Positions 23,549 through 31,983 of a DNA stretch of 36,276 nucleotides are shown here, piece after piece. Under the pieces are notes generated by a model. That model made no database searches. It worked only from the letters and a program-made list of their open reading frames with translations, and was not told the DNA's origin. Each line of letters starts with the position of its first letter. The first letter of the stretch is position 1. Position numbers and translations under genes: made by a program. The stretch is from Butyrivibrio sp. (GTDB taxonomy: Bacteria; Bacillota; Clostridia; Lachnospirales; Lachnospiraceae): the NCBI GenBank assembly GCA_024694565.1, contig JAILJR010000072.1, positions 1 through 36,276 on the forward strand, given 5' to 3'.

Positions 23549-23664
23549 AATCATATCCCTCTTTTGTTCTGATGGACACCGCCTGCGGCAACCCCCATCA
23601 GACGAAATGCAGTTTTAATATCCTGATCTATACTATCGTTTCCAGAACCTGCTGTTTTATTGAC

Positions 23665-23907
23665 TCAGCAGCAATTTGCCGTGATAAAAGCTGTTGCATC
23701 AGAAGAAAAATCAGCCATCTCCCATTCATCGTAGACCTCAGCCATCTTCATTCCCGAAACACCCTTCTCGTCCATCTTCAGACTTTTCCACGCCTTCTCA
23801 AAATCCTTTTTCTTTTGAGGGTTATTCTTTTCAATCTTCTTTGATCCGTCCTGCTTTCCGCCAACAACACCAAGCAGCTCATCCTCATTTAACATATCTT
23901 TTCCCAT
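23665..23907 (-). CDS. Double-glycine leader peptide (putative bacteriocin or RiPP precursor)
   Basis: 80 residues. The N-terminus, MGKDMLNEDELLGVVGG, fits the bacteriocin-type leader (Leu, acidic, E-L, hydrophobic, then GG) that is cut by C39-peptidase transporters. The remaining 63 residues are highly charged, with a Lys-rich first half and a tail ending TANCC. AGGAGG lies eight bases before the ATG at 23907; the upstream in-frame ATG at 23913 is only two bases from the site. A strong promoter precedes it. No C39 transporter, modification enzyme or immunity gene is recognisable nearby, so export would need a system elsewhere. The leader is seen directly; antimicrobial function is inference. 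Confidence 0.7.
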   Translation of the reverse strand: MGKDMLNEDELLGVVGGKQDGSKKIEKNNPQKKKDFEKAWKSLKMDEKGVSGMKMAEVYDEWEMADFSSDATAFITANCC

Positions 23908-23955
23908 ATCCATTTCCTCCTGGATTATATTTTGCTGTTTTAATTGCTATGTTTA

Positions 23956-23984
23956 TTTATACGAATAAAAAAATATTTTGGCAA
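23956..23984 (-). promoter_or_regulatory. Promoter of the double-glycine peptide gene
   Basis: On the minus strand TTGCCA (23979-23984) and TATAAA (23956-23961) are exactly 17 bases apart, about 50 bases before the start codon. This is among the best sigma-A-type matches in the window. The rest of 23914-24097 is very AT-rich and holds no gene. Confidence 0.7.
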
Positions 23985-24097
23985 TAAGAATTTTTAATAA
24001 TTTTTTTAGTTCCTCATCAGAGAATCATAATAATTATGGTTTAGTATATCAAAAACAGTTCATTTTGGTCTTTTTAGGAATGGAGAAATAAATAATT

Positions 24098-24262
24098 ATG
24101 AATAACACATCATCTTTTGCAGGTAAAGGATCACCCAAAATAATAGATGCAGTAAACTACAACGGCAAATATGTAAATGTGGACAGTCTCAAGACCAGGT
24201 TCATATCTGTTGCAGTTGCACTCATGGCCATTGCATCGTTTATAGTTCTGCTTCTCTTCTGA
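24098..24262 (+). CDS. Small single-pass membrane protein (54 residues)
   Basis: The frame starts MNNTSSFAGKG and contains a polar N-terminal half (to about residue 30). One hydrophobic segment follows, FISVAVALMAIASFIVLLLF, ending exactly at the stop. A GGAG lies 12 bases upstream. It is divergent from the double-glycine peptide gene and precedes the YgjV-family gene by 57 bases. No family is recognised. The well-formed tail-anchor-like topology argues that it is real. Confidence 0.55.
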   Translation: MNNTSSFAGKGSPKIIDAVNYNGKYVNVDSLKTRFISVAVALMAIASFIVLLLF

Positions 24263-24319
24263 CAGTATGAATTCAGCGGGAAGGAAGTTCTATAGGTTCT
24301 TGGCTTTAGAGAGGCACAT

Positions 24320-24937
24320 ATGAATACGAATGTTATTATTGAAGCAATCGGTTATACTGGCTCTGCTCTGGTTCTGGTATCATTTCTCATGGTATCTGTG
24401 GTCAAGCTGCGCATAGTTAACACAATAGGAAGTATAATCTTTACTGTCTATGCCTTTATAATCCACTCGTACCCGACGGCGATAATGAATATCTGCCTTG
24501 TTCTTATAAACATCTATCATCTCATCAAGCTCAGCAATACTAAAACCGATTCAAGAACATATGATTTGGTTAATGTATCTCCTGATGATTCTATGCTGAA
24601 ATACACCCTGAGCCGGTCAGAAAGCGATATCCTGAAATCATTTCCCGGGATGTCCATGGATTTTTCAGGTGCCAATTCCGCTTACATGATCTGCCACGAA
24701 GGCAACCCTGCCGGTATTTTCATCGGAGTACTTGGTGAAAACGGTTCCATGGAAATCCTCCTTGACTACTCGCTTCCCGAATACAGGGATTTTTCCATTG
24801 GACAATTCCTCTTCTCGAAGCTTCCGCAGGAGGGTATCCATACACTGACCTTCCGGGGCCCCGACGATAATCACAAGGACTACCTAAGCAAATATGAATT
24901 TGCCAAAAGAGGCAGCCAGTATATAAAGATCCTCTGA
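24320..24937 (+). CDS. YgjV family inner membrane protein with C-terminal soluble domain
   Basis: 205 residues. The first 75 form three to four membrane helices in the YgjV pattern (IGYTGSALVLVSFLMVSVVKLRIVNTIGSIIFTVYAFIIHSYPTAIMNICLVLINIYHL). The rest (about 80-205) is a soluble domain. Its stretch ILLDYSLPEYRDFSIGQFLFSKL, and a block before the end, recall acetyltransferase-like tails of longer YgjV proteins. GAGAGG lies five bases upstream of the ATG. Its stop is immediately next to the stop of the converging gene. The function of this family is not known. Confidence 0.75.
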   Translation: MNTNVIIEAIGYTGSALVLVSFLMVSVVKLRIVNTIGSIIFTVYAFIIHSYPTAIMNICLVLINIYHLIKLSNTKTDSRTYDLVNVSPDDSMLKYTLSRSESDILKSFPGMSMDFSGANSAYMICHEGNPAGIFIGVLGENGSMEILLDYSLPEYRDFSIGQFLFSKLPQEGIHTLTFRGPDDNHKDYLSKYEFAKRGSQYIKIL

Positions 24938-25177
24938 TCAGCTCTGATTATCCGGATTTGACATCATCCTTATGGTTTCAATGTCGTTGGCTGTCAGCCT
25001 GATATTTGATTCAATTGTCCTTCCGTCAGGAGTTGTTACCTTCACGGCAAACACGCTTCCCTCCTGAACAGCATTATCCTTGACTGCACTCAGGAAGGGC
25101 AGGAACTTGGGATGATCCTGCTGGAATGTCTGCAGCCTTTGCTGAAGCTGCATAAGCATCTTTGGATTCATATTCAT
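24938..25177 (-). CDS. Hypothetical small cytoplasmic protein (79 residues)
   Basis: The protein begins MNMNPKMLMQLQQRLQTFQQDHPKF, a helix rich in Gln and Met, and continues with a beta-rich stretch (GSVFAVKVTTPDGRTIESNIRLTANDIETIRMM). The ATG at 25177 is chosen for its AAAGGGG site nine bases upstream; the frame could extend 24 codons further without support. No membrane segment or signal peptide is present. No function can be assigned. Confidence 0.65.
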   Translation of the reverse strand: MNMNPKMLMQLQQRLQTFQQDHPKFLPFLSAVKDNAVQEGSVFAVKVTTPDGRTIESNIRLTANDIETIRMMSNPDNQS

Positions 25178-25271
25178 TGTCTTTATCCCCTTTGCTACTT
25201 TGTTAAATAAATACTTTTTCAATTTTATCAGATTGTTGAGTGAAATCAAACTTTTTTATCCAACCTTGTTC

Positions 25272-25277
25272 TATAAT
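25272..25277 (+). promoter_or_regulatory. Candidate -10 of the pta promoter
   Basis: A perfect TATAAT lies 73 bases before the pta start. No good -35 was found at 16-18 bases upstream. Two copies of CGCTTAC flank CGCAT/ATGCG just downstream, a possible regulatory dyad. Confidence 0.45.
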
Positions 25278-25350
25278 ACGCTTACGCATGAAATGTATGC
25301 GCTTACATTTAAGGAAAATCCGATAAAAATAACACAAGGAGGAAATTATT

Positions 25351-26334
25351 ATGTACGGATTTGGAGATATGATCCAAAAGCTCAAAAAGAACCCTAAAAC
25401 CATCGTTTTGCCCGAGGGCTCAGATCCGAGAATTCTCGAGGCAGCTTCACGTCTTCTTGCAAGCAATTTCATCAAGCCCGTTCTCCTGGGCAACGAAGAT
25501 GAAATAAACAAAGCTGCCGAAGAAGCCGGCTACAACATCCGTGGCGCACAGATAATCGATCCTGAGAATTATGACAAATTTGATGACATGGTAGCAGAGT
25601 TCTGTGAGCTTAGAAAGAGCAAGGGAATGACTCCCGAAAAGGCTATCCCGATCCTCAAGCAGACCAACTACTTCGGAACAATGCTTGTAAAGATGGGCCT
25701 TGGCGACTGCCTGCTCGGCGGAGCTACATATTCAACAGCTGACACTGTTCGTCCTGCACTTCAGATCATCAAGACAAAGCCTGCGAACACAATCGTTTCT
25801 TCCTGCTTTATTCTTGTTCGTCCTTCTGCTACAGGTGAGAACGAAGTTATCGCCATGGCAGACTGCGGAATCAACATCAATCCAAGCGAGGACGAGCTTG
25901 TTGAGATCTGCGGCGAGACCGTTAACTGTGCACAGCGCTTCGGTGTTGATCCCAAGGTTGCTTTCCTTTCATTCTCAACCAAGGGTTCTGCCAAGGATGA
26001 CACTGTTACCAAGATGCAGAATGCTACCAGAAAGGCTCAGGAGAAATACCCTGAAATCCCTATCGACGGTGAGCTTCAGTTTGATGCAGCAGTTTCTCCC
26101 CGTGTAGCTAAGCAGAAGGCTCCGGGCTCAACTGTTGCCGGTCATGCAAACACCTTCATCTTCCCTGACATCAACGCAGGTAATCTTGGTTACAAGATTG
26201 CTCAGAGAATGGGTAACTTTGAAGCATACGGTCCTATCCTTCTTGGTCTCAATGCTCCTATCAACGATCTTTCACGCGGATGCAACGCTATAGAAGTATA
26301 TTCAATGGCAATAATCACAGCATCTCTTGCATAA
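25351..26334 (+). CDS. pta: Phosphate acetyltransferase
   Basis: 327 residues, the size of the short single-domain Pta form. It converts acetyl-CoA and phosphate to acetyl phosphate, which yields ATP and acetate with acetate kinase. Family sequence includes KTIVLPEGSDPRILEAASRLL, LVKMGLGDCLLGGATYSTADTVRPALQII, ADCGININPSEDELVEI, FLSFSTKGSA, IDGELQFDAA, APGSTVAGHANTFIFPDINAGNLGYKIAQR and GPILLGLNAPINDLSRGC. AGGAGG precedes the ATG at the right distance. Codon use looks strongly biased compared with neighbours, suiting high expression. ackA is not adjacent. A terminator follows. Confidence 0.95.
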   Translation: MYGFGDMIQKLKKNPKTIVLPEGSDPRILEAASRLLASNFIKPVLLGNEDEINKAAEEAGYNIRGAQIIDPENYDKFDDMVAEFCELRKSKGMTPEKAIPILKQTNYFGTMLVKMGLGDCLLGGATYSTADTVRPALQIIKTKPANTIVSSCFILVRPSATGENEVIAMADCGININPSEDELVEICGETVNCAQRFGVDPKVAFLSFSTKGSAKDDTVTKMQNATRKAQEKYPEIPIDGELQFDAAVSPRVAKQKAPGSTVAGHANTFIFPDINAGNLGYKIAQRMGNFEAYGPILLGLNAPINDLSRGCNAIEVYSMAIITASLA

Positions 26335-26392
26335 CAATTCGCATGTTATGTTTCAGCAGAACTTTTCTTTTCTGCTGATATGATAAAAGAGC

Positions 26393-26426
26393 AAAAAAAC
26401 AGCCTCTATTTATGAGGCTGTTTTTT
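26393..26426. terminator. Bidirectional intrinsic terminator between pta and the GGDEF gene
   Basis: CAGCCTC TATTTAT GAGGCTG gives a 7-bp GC-rich stem with an A-run on the left and a T-run on the right, so it works for both converging genes. A second hairpin, CAGCAGAA/TTCTGCTG, lies just upstream. Confidence 0.93.
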
Positions 26427-26430
26427 ATTA

Positions 26431-27828
26431 TCATTGTCCGGACTGCCTTCTCTCATGGTCTCCGTAATACTGCGCTTTATCATTATACATTGCTTCATCA
26501 GCGTTTCTTATCAGTTTCCTGACGTCACAGCAGCTATGAGCCCAGGAATATCCTATAGCCATCGTTATCTTCTTCGACTTATCCCGCAGCTTTTCCACGA
26601 GTTTTATAAACGCCTCTTCACTGATGCCGGGAACAACAGCTACAAACTCATCCCCTCCTACCCTGAAGCAGTTCTTTCTCTTGAAAATACCGGCAAAAAG
26701 ATTTGACATTGAAACTATGAGTTTATCACCTTCCTCATGTCCCATTTCATCATTTATAGCCTTCAGCCCGTTAATATCCGTATAGCAAACTCCCACAGAA
26801 TCTGTAGTCTCTGAGATCACAAGAAGCATCTGGTTTAAAGCATATCTGTTCCCAAGACCTGTCAGCGCATCATGCCCACCGAGATACATAAGCTCATTGG
26901 TCAGCTCCTGGTTCTTTATCAGTGCGGCGATAAAAATAGCAACCGTTTCCATTACCTCTTCCACATTCATCTGTGTTTCGAGAGAATAATTGTCTGCCAC
27001 CAGAAAACCTATATTCTCATTCTTGTCTTTAAGCGCCGCGACCATATATCTCGCGCACTTTCCGGCGAGAAACTTTCCGTAAAGCTCCGGATTCTTCTCA
27101 GCAATAGCCGCCGTGTCATTTAAGTAAAAAACATTCTTTCCTGCCAGCTGTCTTGTGAAGATCTCTAACAGATCATACTCCTCAAAAATCTTTTTGGAAG
27201 GGAGGTCCGCCGTATTAGGGCTAATCCACTCATACATCTGCTCTATCCTGGAATCCTTGTGCCTTATAACATAGACCCTGTCGGCATCAATATTCTGGCC
27301 AATCCTCCTGAGACACCGCCTAATTCCCTTGCTGAAATCAGAAGTTGACATTGCTTTGGCACACTCGATAAGAACATTGCTGGTATTACTCTGATACCTG
27401 TGATAATCCTCATTGTGCTTGTCTGCGGTTACATCGTGGATAATGAAGGCACAGAAGCCCTTCTGATATACGGGAACCGCCCAGAATTCAAACCATTTAT
27501 CAAACTGACTGTTATAAGTCCTGTTGATGGATGACTGCCGGAGTATCGCTGCCTGATAGCTGAACTTTATCCAGTCCTCATCCTGATTTTTTACAACCGA
27601 ATAATATGTGCTGCCGATCAGTTCAGCTGTGGGTATCCCCACAAGTCTCGCATACTTCTCATTTGCAAACAAAAACAGCATGTCCTTGACCGTGCCAAAG
27701 GGATCCGTAAGCACCTTAAAAACACAGCATGCGTCCGGAAGGTCCTTAAGCATGTATAAAATGTCATTAGGTCCAAAGTCAGCTGAAGATGAATAACCTA
27801 TTTTCCCTTCCGTATTGATTGGCTGCAT
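26431..27828 (-). CDS. PAS-GAF-GGDEF diguanylate cyclase
   Basis: 465 residues, no membrane segment. Residues about 20-135 are PAS-like (FLFANEKYARLVGIPTAELIGSTYYSVV). Residues about 145-300 look like a GAF domain (LRRIGQNIDADRVYVIRH to GFLVADNYS). The rest is a GGDEF domain with HDALTGLGNRYALNQML, DINGLKAINDEMGHEEGDKLI and intact RVGGDEFV. It should make cyclic di-GMP in the cytoplasm. The RxxD product-inhibition site five residues before GGDEF is absent, unlike in the large cyclase at 19450-23235. AGGAG lies seven to eight bases upstream of the ATG. It diverges from the solute-binding protein gene. Confidence 0.88.
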   Translation of the reverse strand: MQPINTEGKIGYSSSADFGPNDILYMLKDLPDACCVFKVLTDPFGTVKDMLFLFANEKYARLVGIPTAELIGSTYYSVVKNQDEDWIKFSYQAAILRQSSINRTYNSQFDKWFEFWAVPVYQKGFCAFIIHDVTADKHNEDYHRYQSNTSNVLIECAKAMSTSDFSKGIRRCLRRIGQNIDADRVYVIRHKDSRIEQMYEWISPNTADLPSKKIFEEYDLLEIFTRQLAGKNVFYLNDTAAIAEKNPELYGKFLAGKCARYMVAALKDKNENIGFLVADNYSLETQMNVEEVMETVAIFIAALIKNQELTNELMYLGGHDALTGLGNRYALNQMLLVISETTDSVGVCYTDINGLKAINDEMGHEEGDKLIVSMSNLFAGIFKRKNCFRVGGDEFVAVVPGISEEAFIKLVEKLRDKSKKITMAIGYSWAHSCCDVRKLIRNADEAMYNDKAQYYGDHERRQSGQ

Positions 27829-27967
27829 ACCTGTCTCCTGTTTTCTGTAAATAATATAAATAAGTTCCCAAAATAATTATACTACTATTTTTATCATATT
27901 ATTATTAAATTTTCATATATTTATTCGTTTTGTATGTTAGAATTAACTGAAATCGGAGGAATGATAC

Positions 27968-29194
27968 ATGAAGAAATCAGTCGGTATATTATTGGCAATA
28001 TGTATAATCGCGCTTACCTGCAGCTGCGGCTCATCAACCCGGCAAAAATCTGACAGCAGCGGCGTTACCCTGACCATTGCAGCGCGGGACGGTTCTCATA
28101 CCGATGTTATCAATGCCGTTAAAAAGACCTTTGAAGAGGAAAACAACTGTACAGTACACGTTATCTCCCTGAGCGCCGATGACATACACAAGACTGTGAT
28201 CGAGGACGTTTCGAACAGTCCGGGCAGATATGATCTTATTATGATCGACGATCCGCTCATGCCCGAATATATAGAAAAACGTGTGCTACTTAATCTTACA
28301 AAGCTTGGTTACTCAGATGATGACGACTTTGTTGAGAAATCGAGGCTTCTTGGAAAGGATCCATATCCCCTGGGAGCCACATACTCACTGCCCTTTTCCG
28401 GAAATGTTCAGCTCCTGTTCTATAACGACGATCTGTTAAAAGACCCATCTGCACTCGCTGACTGGGAGGACATTCTCAAGGCCTGTGAAGAGATCCACAA
28501 ATCCGGCAAAAACGGATACGCAATACGAGGCCAGGCCGGCAACCCTATAGTTTCAGACTTTCTTCCGATCCTCTGGGCGTTTGGAGGAGATCTCTTCGAC
28601 GAAAACAACAATGTTATCCTTGATTCAAAGGAGAGCCGGGAAGCTCTCGAGTTCTACTGTAAGCTCTATTCCACCGGCGGAAGCTATGAGAAGGACGATC
28701 TGGTGAATGCAGTCTCATCCGGCGAAGCAGCAGTAGCACTTGGCTGGCCGTCATGGTTCACCCAGGGGACAGAGCAGAAGGCATCTATCGAGCAGATACC
28801 GGGAAAAGAAGACGACGACGCCAATACCCTTGCCACCGGTGAAATAGGAAACTGGCTTCTTGGAGTTACCAGCAATTCAGCCAATCCCGAGCTTTCCCTG
28901 AAGCTTGCAATATATCTCACAAGCCGCGATGTACAGATCGAATCGGTAAACCACGGAGGAATACCCACCAGAAAAAGCGTATTCAAGGACAAGGATATCC
29001 TGAGCAAATATCCCTATTTTGATCAGATCTACAGCGGAACCAACAACTCCCGTGTAAGACCAAGAACCACGAAGTGGTCCAGAATAGAGGAAGTCTTCGG
29101 CGCTGAACTGTTTAAATGTATCAAGGGTGAACAATCCGTCGACGAGACGATTGAAAAATCACACAAGGCGATTGAAGAACTTGGAATGGAGTAA
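27968..29194 (+). CDS. Extracellular solute-binding lipoprotein (family 1, sugar-type)
   Basis: 408 residues. The N-terminus MKKSVGILLAICIIALTCSC is a lipoprotein signal with the lipid-modified Cys probably at 20. The mature part follows family 1 solute-binding proteins: VTLTIAARDGSHTDVINAVKKTFEEENNC, RYDLIMIDDPLMPEYIEKRVLLNL, LPFSGNVQLLFYNDDLL, a GEAAVALGWPSWF block and SNSANPELSLKLAIYLTSRDVQ. These usually deliver oligosaccharides to ABC permeases of the MalFG type. No permease or ATPase gene is adjacent, so it is an orphan or serves sensing. GGAGG lies eight bases before the ATG. Confidence 0.88.
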   Translation: MKKSVGILLAICIIALTCSCGSSTRQKSDSSGVTLTIAARDGSHTDVINAVKKTFEEENNCTVHVISLSADDIHKTVIEDVSNSPGRYDLIMIDDPLMPEYIEKRVLLNLTKLGYSDDDDFVEKSRLLGKDPYPLGATYSLPFSGNVQLLFYNDDLLKDPSALADWEDILKACEEIHKSGKNGYAIRGQAGNPIVSDFLPILWAFGGDLFDENNNVILDSKESREALEFYCKLYSTGGSYEKDDLVNAVSSGEAAVALGWPSWFTQGTEQKASIEQIPGKEDDDANTLATGEIGNWLLGVTSNSANPELSLKLAIYLTSRDVQIESVNHGGIPTRKSVFKDKDILSKYPYFDQIYSGTNNSRVRPRTTKWSRIEEVFGAELFKCIKGEQSVDETIEKSHKAIEELGME

Positions 29195-29322
29195 TTTTTT
29201 GTAGCTTTCTATGTGTGGCCTATCACGATCCCGGTTCTGCGTGGGAACTTTTCGCTAACATTCAGTATAAAAACCGCCTGACTTCTGCTTTGTGCGAAAG
29301 TCTTTGACGTTCTCATTCAGAT

Positions 29323-29373
29323 AAAAACCGCCAGCCAAAAGCTCGCAGAATAAGCTTTTGGCTGGCGGTTTTT
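29323..29373. terminator. Bidirectional terminator with a perfect 21-bp stem
   Basis: The left arm 29323-29343 and right arm 29353-29373 are perfect complements (core CCGCCAGCCAAAAGCT) with A- and T-runs built into the ends. It serves the converging solute-binding protein and RNA methyltransferase genes. Fragments of the same motif (CAGTATAAAAACCGCC) recur about 50 bases upstream. Confidence 0.92.
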
Positions 29374-29378
29374 CTGTG

Positions 29379-30212
29379 TCAGTGATTTCCGGCAGCCAGC
29401 TGCCAGAACGCTACGGCGCTTGCTGCTGCTACGTTCAGTGAATCCACTCCCATTGACATGGGGATCCTGGCGACAAAGTCGCTTCTTTCCAATGTTTCCC
29501 TGCAAAGTCCCTCGCCTTCTGTTCCCATCAGAATAGCCATTTTATCAATTCCATTCAGCCCGGGAGAATCAATAGCAATTGATTTTTCAGAGAGCGCCAT
29601 TGCAACAGTCTTGAACCCAAGGTTATGTAAATACTCTATGCCTCCTTCATGCCAGTCCTGTTTGTGTTCCCCAAAAAAAGTCCACGGCACGAGAAATACA
29701 TTTCCCATGCTGACCCTGATCGCACGCCTGTACAGCGGATCGCAGCAGCCGCGCGTCAAAATAACAGCATCTATTTTAAGTGCTGCGGCACTCCGTATGA
29801 TCGCGCCGACATTTGTGGGATTCTCCACATCCTCAAGAACAGCTATCCTTCCGGCATTCTCACATAATTCCGATACAGTTTTGAGCCTCTTCCTCTTCAT
29901 GGCACAGAGTACCCCTCTGGTGAGCTTATAACCCGTTATACAGGTTAAAACCTCTTCGCATGATACATATATGGGAATTTGACCAAGCCTGTCTAAAATC
30001 GGCCTTATTTCGCCATTTAAGAGGTGCTCTTCCGCAACCATTGATACAGGCTCATATCCTGCGTCCAAAGCCCTAACAATAACTTTAGGGCTTTCCGCAA
30101 TGAAAAGCCCTAAATCCGGTTCGTTTATTCTTTTTAACTGATTCTCGTTCAGCGTGTTATATACTCTGCTGATTTCTTCTTCAAGTTTTTCAATGTAAAT
30201 GATATTGTTCAA
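29379..30212 (-). CDS. TrmH-family (SpoU) RNA 2'-O-methyltransferase
   Basis: 277 residues. The SAM-binding knot domain is clear: VLEDVENPTNVGAIIRSAAAL (motif 1), MGTEGEGL (motif 2) and IPMSMGVDSLNVAAASAVAFW (motif 3). The N-terminal 110 residues are a substrate-binding L30-like domain. The enzyme methylates a ribose in rRNA or tRNA; the target base cannot be told. The start codon is TTG at 30212, six bases after GTGGAG; no upstream ATG is in frame. It is probably single-gene, with a terminator directly behind it. Confidence 0.88.
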   Translation of the reverse strand: MNNIIYIEKLEEEISRVYNTLNENQLKRINEPDLGLFIAESPKVIVRALDAGYEPVSMVAEEHLLNGEIRPILDRLGQIPIYVSCEEVLTCITGYKLTRGVLCAMKRKRLKTVSELCENAGRIAVLEDVENPTNVGAIIRSAAALKIDAVILTRGCCDPLYRRAIRVSMGNVFLVPWTFFGEHKQDWHEGGIEYLHNLGFKTVAMALSEKSIAIDSPGLNGIDKMAILMGTEGEGLCRETLERSDFVARIPMSMGVDSLNVAAASAVAFWQLAAGNH

Positions 30213-30348
30213 AGCAACTCCACATTTCAGTATAAAGACAATACTCCTGAACTTTCATCACCGACCGGATGTCGGAAAAGTGTTTCCTGACAATCCTGAT
30301 AATTGCAGCAGTGGCTGATGTCCAATGAAAGCCTGTAGCCCCGGCCGC

Positions 30349-31590
30349 TTATTCATCTCTTAAATAGTCCTCCAGCTCTTTTCTGAGCTCGAGTATGGAT
30401 TTGCCTGTTCTTGTGGCGATCCCGGCCAGATCTTCATATTCAAACTTTTCACGCTTGACTTCAAATCCGGTTGATTTCTTTATCCTGACTTTGCCGTAAG
30501 GAGTGTCTTTGCTCTCTATCTCCCTTGTGAGGATATATCTGTCGCTCATACTCTCCCTGATTCCTATGGTTGACGTGTGCCTGAAAATGGCTTTTAATAA
30601 CGCTTCCTTCTTATCCTCCTTGCAGATACATTCCAGGAGAATGCCCGGTCTGTTTTTCTTCATACCTGTTGATATTGTAAATACCTCAAGAGCGCCCTCT
30701 TCAAACAGCTTGTCCTTGGCATATCCAATATCTTCTGGTGTCATGTCATCCATATTGCAGGTCAGCTCAACAACCCTGTCCACTTCATCACTACCCTCAC
30801 CAAGCATTGCCCTTACGCAGTTTACCTGGTCAAAATCCTTTTTTCCCATGCCGTATCCGATCTTCTTGAGCATCATAACCGGCTGTGAGCCAAATTCAAA
30901 TGCAAAATACTTCACAAGTGCTGCTCCCGTAGGAGTGCAGAGTTCCCCTGCTATCCTGTCGCTTGAATAATTGGGCACATCCGTGAGCAAAATAGCTGTT
31001 GCAGGTGCGGGAACCGGCAGAATACCATGCGATGTCCTTACCTCTCCGCTTCCGACATTTATTGGCGATACTACGATCTTATCAGGATCTATGTCATGCA
31101 GAAGAAGGCACACTGCAGCAATATCAGCTACTGCATCAAGGCTTCCCACTTCATGAAAGTGTATTTCTGATACCGCAGTGCCGTGAACACGGCTTTCTGC
31201 CATAGCCATCAGCTGATATATTTCGCGTATATCGCTTTTAATTTCATTTGCTACGTTTAATCCCTCTATAATATCTTCAATGTCATAAAGAGTTCTGTGG
31301 GTATGACCGTGATGATGGTCATTATGCTCCTGCAGGTCAGTGTCCGATGCATGCTCTAAAGCGCTGTGCATATCCTGACTTTCCTCCTCAACACCATCTA
31401 CCCTGACAGTAATGTGCCCTCCCATTATTCCGCATTTTTGCACGCGGTCATAGGAAAAAGTCACGCCCGGAACATTCATGGCGTTAAGCTCTTCAATCTT
31501 TTTTTCCCTGTCATCAAATAAATCCAAAAGTGATGATGCAAACATATCGCCTGCTATTCCCATTTTACACTCAAGATATAGTATTTTCAT
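30349..31590 (-). CDS. larC: Nickel-pincer cofactor biosynthesis protein LarC
   Basis: 413 residues. LarC inserts nickel into the pyridinium dithiocarboxylate cofactor of lactate racemase and related enzymes, using CTP. Typical sequence includes KILYLECKMGIAGDMFASSLLDL, the His-rich loop HNDHHHGHTHR (about 90-100), SEIHFHEVGSLDAVADI, ELCTPTGAALVKYF, KIGYGMGKKDF, LTCNMDDMTPEDIGY and MKKNRPGILL. In Lactiplantibacillus the gene is split by a programmed frameshift; here it is one uninterrupted frame. Its ATG lies 20 bases inside the end of hypA, so the two are translationally coupled. larA, larB and larE are not in the window. Confidence 0.93.
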   Translation of the reverse strand: MKILYLECKMGIAGDMFASSLLDLFDDREKKIEELNAMNVPGVTFSYDRVQKCGIMGGHITVRVDGVEEESQDMHSALEHASDTDLQEHNDHHHGHTHRTLYDIEDIIEGLNVANEIKSDIREIYQLMAMAESRVHGTAVSEIHFHEVGSLDAVADIAAVCLLLHDIDPDKIVVSPINVGSGEVRTSHGILPVPAPATAILLTDVPNYSSDRIAGELCTPTGAALVKYFAFEFGSQPVMMLKKIGYGMGKKDFDQVNCVRAMLGEGSDEVDRVVELTCNMDDMTPEDIGYAKDKLFEEGALEVFTISTGMKKNRPGILLECICKEDKKEALLKAIFRHTSTIGIRESMSDRYILTREIESKDTPYGKVRIKKSTGFEVKREKFEYEDLAGIATRTGKSILELRKELEDYLRDE

Positions 31591-31951
31591 TGCTGTTCCT
31601 CTCCAAGTCTTCTATTACCACGTTCTTCAGCACGACACCCCTGCCGCCTGTGATATGCGCCTTTCGTCCGCCACATGCAGGACAGAGATAATCATTTTCC
31701 CTGTTTGGGTAGTATTCGCTGCCACATTCATCGCATAGTGCCCTTACATCTGCCTCTGAACATACCAGAGTCGCATTTTCAAGTATCGTCCCCTTTACCA
31801 CCTCAGGATAATACTTATACATGTAATAAGGCAGCACTCCGCTTGTTTTACCTATTTCGACTTCTATACTTACCACTCTTCCGGCATTGTTTTCATTTGC
31901 AACTTCTATGGCAAGAGAAACCATTTTTGAAATATAACTCAACTCATGCAT
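31571..31951 (-). CDS. hypA: Hydrogenase/urease nickel incorporation protein HypA
   Basis: 126 residues, normal HypA length. The N-terminal MHELSY provides the nickel site (Met1, His2, Glu3), and two CxxC pairs (Cys73/76 and Cys90/93) make the zinc ribbon. HypA delivers nickel to hydrogenase or urease maturation. Here it overlaps larC by 20 bases, which points to nickel supply for the LarC cofactor or a shared nickel response. No hypB, hydrogenase or urease gene is nearby. Gly-Gly and acidic stretches in the tail are slightly longer than usual. Confidence 0.9.
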   Translation of the reverse strand: MHELSYISKMVSLAIEVANENNAGRVVSIEVEIGKTSGVLPYYMYKYYPEVVKGTILENATLVCSEADVRALCDECGSEYYPNRENDYLCPACGGRKAHITGGRGVVLKNVVIEDLERNSNENTIS

Positions 31952-31983
31952 CGAATGATAGCCTCAAAAGAATCTTTATTGTC

